Assembly: GCA_937958675.1 (NCBI GenBank) | Contig: CALGND010000026.1 | Span: 23,501-87,500, forward strand | Direction: 5' to 3' | Origin: an uncultured Granulosicoccaceae bacterium | GTDB taxonomy: Bacteria; Pseudomonadota; Gammaproteobacteria; Granulosicoccales; Granulosicoccaceae | Length of the DNA: 64,000 bases | Shown here: piece by piece, positions 35,600-44,870 of the stretch | Layout of the letters: the number at the start of each line of letters is the position of its first letter | How positions within the stretch are numbered: position 1 is the stretch's first letter | Notes under the pieces: model-generated | Told to the model about the DNA's origin: nothing | The model's input: the letters and a program-made list of their open reading frames with translations, nothing else | Databases searched by the model: none | Made by a program: the position numbers and the translations under genes

Positions 35600-36721
35600 T
35601 TAGGCTTGCTTGCTTAGGCGTTGTCGCTTCTCGCCTAGCACGTCAAGGAGGCGATCAAACGACGAGGCAAAAGACTCAATACCCGCTTCTTCTAGCTTGT
35701 CGGTTATCACGTTAAGTGGTATGCCTATCTCGCCGAGGGCTGATAGTTGCTTGTGCGCATCTGCTAGATTGTTTGCTAATCGTGCCTCAGCGGTGCCGTG
35801 ATCACGAAACGCATCCATCGTTTTAGGGGGCACGGTGTTGACAGTTTCCGGGCCAATTAGTTGCTCTACATATAATACGTCAGAGTAGTCGGCGTTTTTG
35901 GTGCCCGTGCTTGCCCACAGTAAGCGCTGCGGCTGTGCACCTTGCTCGCGAAGGTTGGCAAATTTGTCGCTACCAAAGAGGTTAGCGAAATGGCCGTAAG
36001 CGACTTTGGCATTGGCAATAGCAATAAGGCCTTTTAGGTCGCTAGCTGCTGCATCGCTAGATTGATCGAGCGCTGAATCCACTTCGGTATCAACGCGACT
36101 AACAAAAAAACTGGCCACTGAAGCGATGTTGTTTACCGGGTTGCCATCCTCATGTCGAGCCTGTAGGCCACGAATATAGGCTTGGGCGATTTCGAGGTAA
36201 CGTTGCACGCTGAACAACAGTGTGACGTTTACGTTGATGCCTTTGCGTATTAGTTGTTCGAAAGCCACAACACCTGCTTTGGTGCCCGGTACTTTGATCA
36301 TTAGATTGTCACGGTCAACGCGTTTGTGAAGATCAAGCGCCATTTTAACGGTGCCATCAACATCATCTGCAAGCTCTGGCGTAACTTCTAAGCTAACGTA
36401 GCCATCAATACCGTTTGTGCTTTTGTAAGTGTCGGCAAAAGCGTCTGCTGCCATTTGGATATCTTGCACCGCTAGTTGAGTGAAGAGTTCGAGGTTGGTG
36501 ATGCCATCGTTTTTAGTAACGATGTTAGCGATCGCATCGTCGTATTCATTGGTTTTGGCGATAGCTTGCTCAAATATGGCAGGGTTGGATGTCAGCCCCA
36601 TTATTTGGTCATCTTGGATCAATGCCTGAAGTTCGCCATCAAACATGCTGCGCTGGATGTAGTCGAGCCAAATGCTTTGACCAGCCTGGTAGGCTCCGAC
36701 TAAGGGGTTAGTTGCGCTCAT
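35600..36721 (-). CDS. tal: Transaldolase (long form)
   Basis: The 373-residue enzyme is of the longer transaldolase type: MGLTSNPAIFEQAI, YVSLEVTPELADD, NLMIKVPGTKAGVVAF (Schiff-base Lys in the IKVPGT strand), INVNVTLLFSVQRY and ASTGTKN. It exchanges dihydroxyacetone units between sugar phosphates in the pentose phosphate pathway. It sits between yggS (60 bases upstream) and proC (1 base downstream). In the Pseudomonas-type order yggS-proC are direct neighbours, so tal appears inserted into this operon. Confidence 0.92.
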   Translation of the reverse strand: MSATNPLVGAYQAGQSIWLDYIQRSMFDGELQALIQDDQIMGLTSNPAIFEQAIAKTNEYDDAIANIVTKNDGITNLELFTQLAVQDIQMAADAFADTYKSTNGIDGYVSLEVTPELADDVDGTVKMALDLHKRVDRDNLMIKVPGTKAGVVAFEQLIRKGINVNVTLLFSVQRYLEIAQAYIRGLQARHEDGNPVNNIASVASFFVSRVDTEVDSALDQSSDAAASDLKGLIAIANAKVAYGHFANLFGSDKFANLREQGAQPQRLLWASTGTKNADYSDVLYVEQLIGPETVNTVPPKTMDAFRDHGTAEARLANNLADAHKQLSALGEIGIPLNVITDKLEEAGIESFASSFDRLLDVLGEKRQRLSKQA

Positions 36722-36781
36722 AGGGAATCTCGTTGGTGTGTCTGAATCACTCCATTATGCCAGCGCAGGCATGTTTTGGGT

Positions 36782-37486
36782 TCATGAGCGTTGTCCAAAT
36801 ATAGCCGTACCGACTCGAACAATGGTTGCGCCCTCTGCTATCGCTGCTGGCAAATCGCCGCTCATGCCAATGGATAAGGTGTCCATTTGGGTATATGTCT
36901 GGCGTAACGATTCAAACATGGTTGCAAGTTGTGCAAACGGTTTGCGTTGTTCATCGATGCTAGATCGTACTGCAGGGATTGCCATTAGGCCTCGAAGTTG
37001 GAGTTGTTCATGTGTATCGCAGGCTGCTGCCAACGCTTCAAGCTCTGATTCCGTTACTCCGGATTTACTTGCCTCATTATCAATATTGACTTGCAAACAG
37101 ATGTTTAGTGGGGGGAGTTCGCTTGGCCGCTGTGCGGCTAATCTATTGATGATTTTTACCCGATCGACGCTATGTACCCAATCGAAGTGCTCGGCGATAG
37201 CCTGAGTTTTGCGAGACTGAATGCCTCCGATAAAATGCCAGAGGTAGTGTTCGTTCGGATAATCACGGCCAAGCGTTTGGATTTTTTCACATGCCTCGTC
37301 GAGGTAGTTTTCGCCAAAATGACGTTGCCCTGCTGTGTAGGCCGCGCGGATTGCCTCTATTGGTTTGGTTTTACTAACCGCTAATAACGCAACAGACTCA
37401 GGTTTACGTTGATATTGGTTTTCGAGCCTGCGGATCTCTTTTGTGATCCTTGTCACAGCGTCGGATACATTGTGCGTGTTGTTCAT
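36782..37486 (-). CDS. yggS: YggS-family pyridoxal phosphate homeostasis protein
   Basis: The 234-residue TIM-barrel protein carries the PLP lysine motif LLAVSKTKPIEAI, then HFGENYLDEA, WHFIGGIQSRKT and the end motif LSIGMSGDLPAAI...VRVGTAIFGQR. YggS/PLPBP proteins bind PLP and buffer vitamin B6 without known catalysis. I prefer ATG 37486; TTG 37501 would add 5 residues and has no Shine-Dalgarno. It is divergent from pilT. Confidence 0.92.
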   Translation of the reverse strand: MNNTHNVSDAVTRITKEIRRLENQYQRKPESVALLAVSKTKPIEAIRAAYTAGQRHFGENYLDEACEKIQTLGRDYPNEHYLWHFIGGIQSRKTQAIAEHFDWVHSVDRVKIINRLAAQRPSELPPLNICLQVNIDNEASKSGVTESELEALAAACDTHEQLQLRGLMAIPAVRSSIDEQRKPFAQLATMFESLRQTYTQMDTLSIGMSGDLPAAIAEGATIVRVGTAIFGQRS

Positions 37487-37690
37487 CTCAGATATTGCCA
37501 AGTTGTGATGCAGTTTACGGAAGTTCTTCGGTAGGACAGGATCTCGCTAAGTAAAGCCCGAAACCGGCCGACAAAGTTGGCATCGAAGCACGTTTTGTAT
37601 CGCCATTGTCACAAGTTTCGGCTGATGCATTCGTTTAAATGACAACCCGCGTCGTAACTGGTCGCGTGAAATAGCCAAAAGGGTATAAGC

Positions 37691-38728
37691 ATGGATATCT
37701 CTCAACTTCTGACTTTCAGCGTTAAAAACGGCGCATCAGATATGCACTTGTCGTCTGGCATTCCACCAATGATTCGCGTTGATGGTGATATGCGCAGAGT
37801 TAACGTCCCGTCGCTGGACCACGCTGCTGTACAGGGCATGATATACGACATCATGAATGACAAACAGCGTAAGGATTTTGAAGAATTCCTTGAAACTGAC
37901 TTTTCATTTGAGATTCCTGACGTTGCTCGCTTTCGTGTAAACGCATTTAACCAAAACCGTGGCTGTAGTGCAGTATTTCGTACTATCCCAACTGAGATCT
38001 TAACTCTTGAGCAGCTCGGCGCTCCAAACATCTTCAAAGAGCTTTCGGCGTTGCCTCGGGGTATCGTGCTGGTAACTGGCCCAACGGGTTCGGGTAAGTC
38101 TACAACGCTTGCCGGCATGATGGATTACAAAAACGAATCAGAGCTTGGTCATATCTTAACAATTGAAGATCCAATCGAATTTGTTCACGAGAGCAAAAAG
38201 TGTTTGGTTAACCAACGTGAAGTTCACCGCGATACTATGGGTTTCTCTAATGCACTGCGCTCAGCGTTGCGTGAAGATCCTGACACCATACTAGTTGGTG
38301 AGATGCGTGACCAAGAAACCATCTCTCTTGCACTTACAGCGGCAGAAACGGGTCACTTAGTATTCGGTACGCTCCACACGAGTTCTGCTGCAAAAACTGT
38401 CGATCGTATTGTTGACGTGTTTCCAGCTGGCGAGAAGCCAATGGTACGTTCAATGTTATCTGAATCATTGCGTGCGGTTATCTCGCAAACATTGATGAAA
38501 AGAAATGGCGGCGGTCGAGTAGCTGCGCACGAGATTATGGTGGGTACACCGGCGATTCGTAACCTGATTCGAGAAGATAAGGTTGCGCAAATGTATTCAG
38601 CTATCCAGACGGGTCAAGGACATGGCATGCAAACACTTGATCAAAATCTGAAAGAGCTTGTTGCACGCGGTGTGGTGGATCTGGCTGAAGCTAAGAAGAA
38701 GGCTGCAAACCCAGATAGCATTACCTAA
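37691..38728 (+). CDS. pilT: Twitching motility ATPase PilT
   Basis: The 345-residue hexameric ATPase has the PilT/GspE core: Walker A GPTGSGKS (130-137), Asp box (ILTIEDPIEFVH), Walker B (DPDTILVGEMRD), His box (TGHLVFGTLHTSSA), and the C-terminal retraction motif (AIRNLIREDK). It powers type IV pilus retraction from the cytoplasmic face. AAGGG lies 7 bases before ATG. It is divergent from yggS and followed, after a hairpin, by pilU. Confidence 0.97.
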   Translation: MDISQLLTFSVKNGASDMHLSSGIPPMIRVDGDMRRVNVPSLDHAAVQGMIYDIMNDKQRKDFEEFLETDFSFEIPDVARFRVNAFNQNRGCSAVFRTIPTEILTLEQLGAPNIFKELSALPRGIVLVTGPTGSGKSTTLAGMMDYKNESELGHILTIEDPIEFVHESKKCLVNQREVHRDTMGFSNALRSALREDPDTILVGEMRDQETISLALTAAETGHLVFGTLHTSSAAKTVDRIVDVFPAGEKPMVRSMLSESLRAVISQTLMKRNGGGRVAAHEIMVGTPAIRNLIREDKVAQMYSAIQTGQGHGMQTLDQNLKELVARGVVDLAEAKKKAANPDSIT

Positions 38729-38739
38729 GACTAGAGTAC

Positions 38740-38762
38740 GCGATGCAGCATTGCTGCATCGC
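38740..38762 (+). terminator. Hairpin between pilT and pilU
   Basis: GCGATGCAGCA and TGCTGCATCGC are perfect complements around one base, so RNA would form a very stable hairpin 11 bases after the pilT stop. No T-run follows. It may stabilise the pilT message or reduce pilU read-through instead of terminating. Confidence 0.45.
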
Positions 38763-38809
38763 TGGTTTAAACCTTATATATAAAAAAGATATTAGAGCGG
38801 GAAGGGAAT

Positions 38810-39988
38810 ATGGACTTAAAAGTAGCTAAGCGATTTATGGATGAGTTGCTGGTAAGCTTGTACAAAAAGGGCGGCTCAGACCTATTTATTATTGCAGGTG
38901 CTGCACCAGCTATGCGTATTCACGGCAAAGTGACGCCAGTGATGGATAAAAAACTGACTGCTGATCATACGCTTGCATTAACTCAAAGTTTAATGACAGA
39001 AGCTGAACGCGCTGAGTTCAAGCAAAATAAAGAGCTTAATTTCGCAATTGCCTTGCCTGATATTTCTCGTTTTCGTGTAAACGCTCTAGTGCAACGCGGC
39101 AGCGCCGGTTTGGTTGTTCGAATCATTCCTAATGAAATACCTTCATTTGAAGATCTGCATCTACCAGAAATTCTAAATACAATAGCGATGACTAAGCGTG
39201 GCTTGGTTATTTTTGTAGGCGGTACTGGCTCGGGTAAATCAACTAGCCTTGCAGCGCTAATCGACTACCGTAACGAAAATTCGAACGGCCACATTATTAC
39301 TATTGAGGATCCAGTTGAATTCGTACATCATCACAAAGGGTGTATCGTTACGCAACGTGAAGTGGGTACTGACACCGACTCATTCGAAGTAGGCCTTAAG
39401 AATACTCTACGACAAGCGCCTGACGTAATATTGATTGGTGAGATACGTGACCAGCAAACAATGGAACATGCGATTGCGTTTGCCGAAACGGGTCATCTTT
39501 GCCTGGCAACCTTGCACGCTAATAATACTAACCAAGCACTTGATCGAATTATCAACTTCTTCCCTGAAGCCCGTCATAAGCAGTTGCTATTGGATCTTTC
39601 GCTAAATGTTAAAGCGTTTATATCGCAGCGATTGCTGCCTACGCCAAGTGGTAAGGGTCGTCGAGCTGCAATCGAAGTATTGCTTAACACGCCGTTGATG
39701 TCTGATTTGATCATGAAAGGTGAAATTCATGAAATCAAAGCCTTGATGAGCAAAAGTGCTGATCAAGGCATGCAGACATTTGATCATGCTTTGTTTAATC
39801 TGCTAAATGAAAATGCAATCACCATAGAAGAAGCCATGCGAAACGCGGATTCTGTCAATGATCTTCGATTGCGTATTAAGCTTGAAGGCGGTAACGCTGG
39901 GGCAGTTGATGACATGATCGCTAATTCTATGACCCTGGAAGAAACTGATGATGACGATCAACATGGCATGGGACGTAGGGCCGGATAG
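38810..39988 (+). CDS. pilU: Type IV pilus accessory retraction ATPase PilU
   Basis: The 392-residue PilT paralogue has Walker A GGTGSGKS (137-144), Asp box IITIEDPVEFVHHHKGC, Walker B (APDVILIGEIRD) and a His box (TGHLCLATLHANN). It is longer than PilT because of an acidic C-terminal extension (about 355-392, ending EETDDDDQHGMGRRAG), as in PilU proteins. PilU supports PilT-dependent retraction under load. Its 3' end is followed by a strong terminator. Confidence 0.95.
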   Translation: MDLKVAKRFMDELLVSLYKKGGSDLFIIAGAAPAMRIHGKVTPVMDKKLTADHTLALTQSLMTEAERAEFKQNKELNFAIALPDISRFRVNALVQRGSAGLVVRIIPNEIPSFEDLHLPEILNTIAMTKRGLVIFVGGTGSGKSTSLAALIDYRNENSNGHIITIEDPVEFVHHHKGCIVTQREVGTDTDSFEVGLKNTLRQAPDVILIGEIRDQQTMEHAIAFAETGHLCLATLHANNTNQALDRIINFFPEARHKQLLLDLSLNVKAFISQRLLPTPSGKGRRAAIEVLLNTPLMSDLIMKGEIHEIKALMSKSADQGMQTFDHALFNLLNENAITIEEAMRNADSVNDLRLRIKLEGGNAGAVDDMIANSMTLEETDDDDQHGMGRRAG

Positions 39989-40071
39989 ATCGTTATATAA
40001 GAAATCAGCTTAGATAATTAAGTTGTAGCTATTCGAAGTCGGTAAGGATGCTGGCTGCGAATTCAGCAAAT

Positions 40072-40103
40072 AAAAAAGGGCGGCTCTAACCGCCCTTTTT
40101 TTT
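40072..40103 (+). terminator. Strong rho-independent terminator after pilU
   Basis: A GGGCGG/CCGCCC stem with a 6-base loop (CTCTAA) is preceded by an A-run and followed by eight T (40096-40103). It is a textbook intrinsic terminator about 85 bases beyond the pilU stop and just before tdk. Confidence 0.92.
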
Positions 40104-40152
40104 GCTTTAAAATTTGGCATACTGTTGGGGCTTTCAAACGGCGCATACTTTC

Positions 40153-40752
40153 GTGGCTCAACTGTACTTTTATTATTCAGCGATGAACGCTGGAAAATCA
40201 ACTTTACTATTGCAATCAGCGCATAACTACGATGAACAAGGAATGCAAGCCTTGTTGTTTACTGCTGCAATCGATAACCGCTATGGTGAAGGCGTAATTC
40301 AATCACGCATTGGCGTCTCTTCTCCTGCTGAAGTATTTGATGCGCAAACTCATTTTATTAAGGTGGTGGAAGAATTCCACCAAGCTGCAAAAGTAGATTG
40401 CGTGTTAGTGGATGAGGCGCAGTTTTTAAGCCGCGAACAAGTTGATCAACTAGCACGAGTGGTTGATGAGCTGCACATACCGGTCTTGTGCTTTGGCATT
40501 CGCACTGATTTTCAAGCAGAGCCGTTTCCAGGTTCTGCCCGATTGCTTGCTATTGCCGACAAACTGTCCGAACTTAAAACTGTGTGTAGTTGTGGGCGCA
40601 AAGCGACGATGACTGTGCGCTTGGATGAAGCGGGGCGGGTTATCGCGGCAGGTGAGCAGGTGCAGATCGGAGGCAACGAACGCTACGATTCAAAATGCCG
40701 CCGCCACTATCAAGAGCTGATGGATAACGCTAACGGCTTGAACGCAAACTAG
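40153..40752 (+). CDS. tdk: Thymidine kinase
   Basis: The 199-residue type II (TK1-like) enzyme has P-loop [13 protein letters not shown] (Gly14-Ser16), the DEAQF strand with the catalytic Glu, [14 protein letters not shown], and a zinc-binding pair of cysteine sites (CSCGRKA and CRRHY). It salvages thymidine to dTMP. I chose GTG 40153, because the family N-terminus ([15 protein letters not shown]) starts there; the frame from 40114 adds 13 unrelated residues and overlaps the terminator tail. Its stop overlaps the convergent pyrX stop by 4 bases. Confidence 0.94.
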   Translation: MAQLYFYYSAMNAGKSTLLLQSAHNYDEQGMQALLFTAAIDNRYGEGVIQSRIGVSSPAEVFDAQTHFIKVVEEFHQAAKVDCVLVDEAQFLSREQVDQLARVVDELHIPVLCFGIRTDFQAEPFPGSARLLAIADKLSELKTVCSCGRKATMTVRLDEAGRVIAAGEQVQIGGNERYDSKCRRHYQELMDNANGLNAN

Positions 40753-42080
40753 TTAGCTAATGTTGTAGGTGTGCCTCTTACCCAAGCTGTGTGTACCTTG
40801 CCAGTAAAGGGCAGGCCATTCTCGAGGTGAATATCGGCATCATCGCAATTCAGAAACGGTGTGTTGCTACCTTGGCTTAATAGGTTTTCTGTCGTGCACT
40901 TCGTTGGTGCAGCAGGATCAAACAACACCAGATTGGCCATTTCTCCAGCCGATAATGTTGATGCAATCTTTTCTGTGGCAAGAATATTACTAGGGTTGGC
41001 ATTGACCGTTGCTAGAACTTCATTCAGTGGGATATCAAGCAGTTCGGGTAGTTGCATTAATAAAGGCAAGAATGCATCGAATGCTGATAGCCCTGCCTCG
41101 CTACTAGGAAACGGTGCAAGTTTGGCGTCAGCGTCGTGTGGTGCGTGATCAGAACAAATAGCGTCGATTGTGCCGTTGGCGACACCGGTCCGTAAAGCGT
41201 CACGATCATGCACACTACGAAACGGCACAGTCGAATGAAAATTAACGTCAAAGCCATCAATGTGCTTTTCAGTGAAAAACAAGTGATGTATACCTACGTC
41301 TGCTGTGATTGGAAGACCAGCTTGCTTGGCTGCCTGAATTTGTTCTACACCACGTGCAGTGCTTAATCTAGAGATGTGTAAGCGGCAACCAGTATTGCGG
41401 CATAGCTCGATTAACCTGGCCAAGCCTATGGTCTCGGTGGCCACAGGTATTCCGGGTAAGCCTAAACGAGTGGCCACCGCGCCAGCGTGCGCGCAGCCGG
41501 CTCCACCAATCTGTGGGTCCCGAGCCGCCAGTAGTAACGGTATATCAAAGGTGGCAGCGTATTCCATTGCACTGAGTAACACTGAGGTATCAGCAATAGG
41601 CTGATCCGCTTGGCTGGCACCCACACAGCCGGCATCGCGTAAGGTGGCGATTTCAGATAAACGTTGCCCTTCAAGTTCAGTTGTTAAGGCGGCTAAAGGT
41701 ATAACGCGCGCGCCACCGGCTTGTTGGTCGCGTTGTCGAATAAGCTCCACTGTTGCCGTGGAATCGATAACAGGGTGTGTGTCTGGCGAACACAGCAGCG
41801 TAGTAAAACCAGCGGATAATGCCGCATGGCATTCGCTCGACAAGGTGCCTTTACGAGTAAGGCCGGGTTCACGCAAGCGCGCATACAAATCGATAAAACC
41901 TGGGCTCAGTACTAAGCCTGATGCATTGATTGTTTGGCTGTCTGTTGCGGGCTTGTCGCTGATAACGCCGTCAACGACGTGTAAGTCGTCGATGCTATCA
42001 ACGTTTGCGGCTAAGTCGATTAGCCGTGCACCTTTGATTGTAACGTTGCTGCCCATAGCCCCTTTGTTTGTTTGGCTCAT
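40749..42080 (-). CDS. pyrX: Dihydroorotase-like protein PyrX (probably inactive pyrC')
   Basis: The 443-residue protein has the class I dihydroorotase fold and many of its motifs: [24 protein letters not shown] and [13 protein letters not shown]. The metal-binding His-x-His after GFIDL is replaced by Tyr66-Ala-Arg68 ([13 protein letters not shown]), so the binuclear zinc site cannot form normally. In Pseudomonas such an inactive subunit, adjacent to pyrB, is required to assemble active aspartate transcarbamoylase dodecamers. Its ATG overlaps the pyrB stop (ATGA). An active dihydroorotase must be encoded elsewhere. Confidence 0.9.
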   Translation of the reverse strand: MSQTNKGAMGSNVTIKGARLIDLAANVDSIDDLHVVDGVISDKPATDSQTINASGLVLSPGFIDLYARLREPGLTRKGTLSSECHAALSAGFTTLLCSPDTHPVIDSTATVELIRQRDQQAGGARVIPLAALTTELEGQRLSEIATLRDAGCVGASQADQPIADTSVLLSAMEYAATFDIPLLLAARDPQIGGAGCAHAGAVATRLGLPGIPVATETIGLARLIELCRNTGCRLHISRLSTARGVEQIQAAKQAGLPITADVGIHHLFFTEKHIDGFDVNFHSTVPFRSVHDRDALRTGVANGTIDAICSDHAPHDADAKLAPFPSSEAGLSAFDAFLPLLMQLPELLDIPLNEVLATVNANPSNILATEKIASTLSAGEMANLVLFDPAAPTKCTTENLLSQGSNTPFLNCDDADIHLENGLPFTGKVHTAWVRGTPTTLAN

Positions 42081-43069
42081 GATGAAACCGCCATTTCAGC
42101 TTCGCGCACTGCTTCGCCATGGCCCATGGTGATGGATAGTACGGCCATGCGTACTGCTATACCGTAATTGACTTGTTCGAGTATCACTGCTTGTTTGCCA
42201 TCCGCTACATTGGCAGCAATTTCAACGCCGCGATTAGTCGGCCCTGGGTGCATCACAATAGCGTCGGATTTTGCAAGCTTTAGTCGATCTTCAGTTAAGC
42301 CGTAAGTGCGAAAAAACTCGCCCATGCTTGGCACTGTAGCTGAGTTCATACGTTCGTTTTGTAGGCGCAAGCCCATAATTACGTCTGCATCTTTAAGCGC
42401 GATTTCAAGTTTGCTGTAGACCTTAACGCCTAATTCTTCGACGTATTCAGGGATCAAAGTGTTTGGAGCCACCACCCGAATTTCTGCAACACCTAATGTG
42501 CGTAAAGCAGATATGTCGGAGCGTGCTACACGTGAATGTTTAATATCGCCGATAATCACCACGCGTAAATTTTCGAAGTCGCCTTTGTGTCGGCGTATCG
42601 TGAACATGTCGAGCATACCTTGAGTGGGGTGAGAGTGTTGCCCGTCGCCACCATTAACAACGTTTATTGTGGATGCTACGTGTTCAGCAATAAAATGTGC
42701 AGCACCTGAGTCGCTATGACGCACGATAAACATATCGCATTGTAAAGATTCAAGCACACGAAGCGTATCTAGAAGGGATTCGCCTTTTTTAGTTGATGAG
42801 CTAACCAAATCAATATTTAAAATATCAGCAGATAAACGTTTGGCGGCCAGTTCGAATGCAGTTCGGGTTCGAGTGCTGTTTTCGAAAAAAAGATTTGCCA
42901 CTGTTTTGCCACGCAGTAACGGTACATTTTTAATCGACTTGTCGTTAACGCTAGTAAAGTTTTCGGCTGCATCGAGAATGCCGGTCAGCGTTTGTTTGTC
43001 TAAGCCGTCAAGGGTTAAGAAGTGGTGCAAATTGCCAAAGCGATTAAATTGTGGGTCGTTATGCTTCAT
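42077..43069 (-). CDS. pyrB: Aspartate carbamoyltransferase catalytic subunit
   Basis: The 330-residue enzyme has the carbamoyl phosphate motif [45 protein letters not shown], and [12 protein letters not shown] near the C-terminus. It makes carbamoyl aspartate in pyrimidine synthesis. It overlaps pyrR by 4 bases upstream and pyrX by 4 bases downstream, forming a coupled pyrR-pyrB-pyrX unit. No pyrI regulatory subunit gene is present, which fits the PyrB-PyrX complex type. Confidence 0.96.
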   Translation of the reverse strand: MKHNDPQFNRFGNLHHFLTLDGLDKQTLTGILDAAENFTSVNDKSIKNVPLLRGKTVANLFFENSTRTRTAFELAAKRLSADILNIDLVSSSTKKGESLLDTLRVLESLQCDMFIVRHSDSGAAHFIAEHVASTINVVNGGDGQHSHPTQGMLDMFTIRRHKGDFENLRVVIIGDIKHSRVARSDISALRTLGVAEIRVVAPNTLIPEYVEELGVKVYSKLEIALKDADVIMGLRLQNERMNSATVPSMGEFFRTYGLTEDRLKLAKSDAIVMHPGPTNRGVEIAANVADGKQAVILEQVNYGIAVRMAVLSITMGHGEAVREAEMAVSS

Positions 43070-43626
43070 AAGCCCTGCTCGCCAGTTGCTTCACGACGAT
43101 CTGGCTCACGACGATTTGGCTCACTAACGGTTATGCTCATATCGCTAGGATCGAGCGATACATGCATATTGTCGCTAAGGTCGATAGCCTGGCCGATAAT
43201 GTCTGCGCGAATAGGCAGCTCATGTCCGGTGCGCTGTATTAACACTGCCAAAGTGATGCGCGAAGGTCTGCCGTAATCGAATATCTCGTTCATCGCTGCG
43301 CGTACGGTGCGGCCAGTGCTGAGTACATCGTCTACCAAAATGATATGCCGACCATCAATTGAGAAGGGCACTTGCGATGGACCAACAACTGGGTGCAAAC
43401 CTACCGTGCTGAAATCGTCACGGTAAAAGGAAATATTAAGTTCGCCGAGTGGTTCGTGTAGGTCAAGACTTTTATGGAGATGCTTGCCGACATCGACTCC
43501 GCCGGTTTTGATTCCGATCATTGCGACGGGGCTGTCATCACCACTAGTATCAGTGATCAAGTGTTGCAAGCTTTGCTGCATGTCCTGCAGCCAGCTGCCC
43601 ACTTGCTCGGTGTTGTATCGTGTCAT
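43066..43626 (-). CDS. pyrR: PyrR: pyrimidine regulator / uracil phosphoribosyltransferase
   Basis: The 186-residue phosphoribosyltransferase-fold protein carries the PRPP loop [18 protein letters not shown] and [12 protein letters not shown]. PyrR proteins bind UMP and pyr mRNA in Bacillus; in Gram-negative bacteria they may be mainly uracil phosphoribosyltransferases. No obvious pyr anti-antiterminator sequence was found upstream. The last about 17 residues ([16 protein letters not shown]) come from a 15-base duplication and extend past the usual end. It is first in the pyrR-B-X overlap set. Confidence 0.92.
   Translation of the reverse strand: MTRYNTEQVGSWLQDMQQSLQHLITDTSGDDSPVAMIGIKTGGVDVGKHLHKSLDLHEPLGELNISFYRDDFSTVGLHPVVGPSQVPFSIDGRHIILVDDVLSTGRTVRAAMNEIFDYGRPSRITLAVLIQRTGHELPIRADIIGQAIDLSDNMHVSLDPSDMSITVSEPNRREPDRREATGEQGL
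43091..43124 (-). repeat. 15-base tandem repeat at the pyrR 3' end
   Basis: Two copies of TCACGACGAT(C/T)TGGC followed by TCAC lie within the pyrR frame near its stop. The unit is a multiple of three, so copy changes keep the frame. Confidence 0.8.
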
Positions 43627-43731
43627 GCTCTCAACCGAACGTTTAGGTGCGCCATTATAACGCCATAGCCTGGACTATTCATGAAACGTCGTGTTTTCAT
43701 GGAAAACCAAGATAGACTGCTCGTGCTTGTT

Positions 43732-44160
43732 TCAGTTGGCAGTAAACCAGTTTTGTAGGATGAGAGTGGCGGCCATTGAGTCGATATCGTCCTTACTAAC
43801 ACGTTTAGTGCGTTGCCCACTGGCTCGCATTTTAGCCAATTCGGCTTGAGCGGCCATTGAGCTGAAGCGTTCGTCGGCCTCCCAGATGGTTAGGCCAGAC
43901 CGTTTATGCAGCGCCTTGATAAACCCTTTGACGTGAGGTGTGATTGCTTGATCTTCTCCCTTGATCGTCAGCGGTAAGCCAACGACAAGCTCGTCGGGTT
44001 GCCATTGCAAGATCAATTGTTCAATCGCAAGCCAGTCTGGCGTGCCATTAACGTTGGCAATCGTTTGGACGGGTGATGCAGTTTCGGTTAGCGAATTACC
44101 AACGGCTACACCAATGCGCACGGTGCCGTAGTCGAATGCAAGATATGTTTTTGTTGGCAT
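43732..44160 (-). CDS. yqgF: YqgF/RuvX-family putative pre-16S rRNA nuclease
   Basis: The 142-residue RNase H-like protein begins with FDYGTVRIGVAVGNS, with the conserved Asp-Tyr-Gly, then LVVGLPLTIKG and WEADERFSSMAAQAEL, ending in DDIDSMAATLILQNWF. These four segments hold the acidic catalytic residues of the family. It is essential in E. coli, where it processes 16S rRNA 5' ends. It lies 34 bases after yqgE and 105 bases before pyrR on the same strand. Confidence 0.94.
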   Translation of the reverse strand: MPTKTYLAFDYGTVRIGVAVGNSLTETASPVQTIANVNGTPDWLAIEQLILQWQPDELVVGLPLTIKGEDQAITPHVKGFIKALHKRSGLTIWEADERFSSMAAQAELAKMRASGQRTKRVSKDDIDSMAATLILQNWFTAN

Positions 44161-44194
44161 CTATGCTCTGGCTTGCTCAGGTGTGGTCGGTTGG

Positions 44195-44743
44195 CTAGGC
44201 GCGGCCAGAATCTCCGACAATGGTGTCGAGATTAACACCGATCAAATCAGCTACAGCATTACGGCGCGCTTCGACGGGAGTCTCGAACAGGATGCTCGCA
44301 TCAGCCGGGCAAGTTAGCCAAGCGTTGCCGGCGACTTCAGATTCGAGCTGCCCAGGAGCCCAACCGGAGTGGCCCAGCACAACCAGGCGCTGTTGAGGCT
44401 CTGACCCAGCGGCTACTGCTTCCAGCACATCGCGTGAACTTGATACCGATACACCGGCAAGATAATCACGAGTAGATTCAAACCACGCGCCAGCTGGGTG
44501 CAGTACCACACCGTTTTGCTCATCCACCGGGCCACCGAATAGTACGGTTTCTGATGTAAGCGGTAGTTCAGTTTTGATTTCCAGCTGTTCAAATATATCG
44601 CCCAAGGCTACGGCAGAGGTTTGATTGATTATGGCTCCCCAGGCACCGTGCTCATCGTGATCAAGTAAATAGATCACTGAGTGGCGAAAGGGTGGATCCA
44701 GCAGCTGCGGCATGGATACCAAAAAATGGTGGCTTAGATTCAA
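44195..44743 (-). CDS. yqgE: YqgE/AlgH-family protein
   Basis: The 182-residue protein matches the YqgE/AlgH family by HHFLVSMPQLLDPPFRHSVIYLLDHDEHGA, LFGGPVDEQNG, LGHSGWAPGQLESEV and NAWLTCPAD. The first motif starts 4 residues after ATG 44743, supporting this start. In Pseudomonas, AlgH affects alginate genes, but the molecular function is not settled. It precedes yqgF, as in most gammaproteobacteria. Confidence 0.94.
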   Translation of the reverse strand: MNLSHHFLVSMPQLLDPPFRHSVIYLLDHDEHGAWGAIINQTSAVALGDIFEQLEIKTELPLTSETVLFGGPVDEQNGVVLHPAGAWFESTRDYLAGVSVSSSRDVLEAVAAGSEPQQRLVVLGHSGWAPGQLESEVAGNAWLTCPADASILFETPVEARRNAVADLIGVNLDTIVGDSGRA

Positions 44744-44787
44744 AGAGTTCTGCCTGTGGTCATCTACTTGTAGGCGTTGACGGTTAT

Positions 44788-44844
44788 CCCCACGCAGGCG
44801 GGGCCCATTATGTGCCGAGTATAGATTCCCGAGTATGCGGGAAT
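44788..44844. repeat. Two REP-like hairpins between tonB and yqgE
   Basis: CCCC/GGGG with an 8-base interior (44788-44803) and ATTCCCG/CGGGAAT with a 6-base loop (44825-44844) follow the tonB stop. The sequence style (ATCCCC...GCGGGG; ATTCCCG...CGGGAATGACGG) matches the widespread intergenic palindromes in proteobacteria. They probably act as 3' hairpins for the tonB message. Confidence 0.6.
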
Positions 44845-44870
44845 GACGGAATTGTCGGAGTGCCAGTTTA

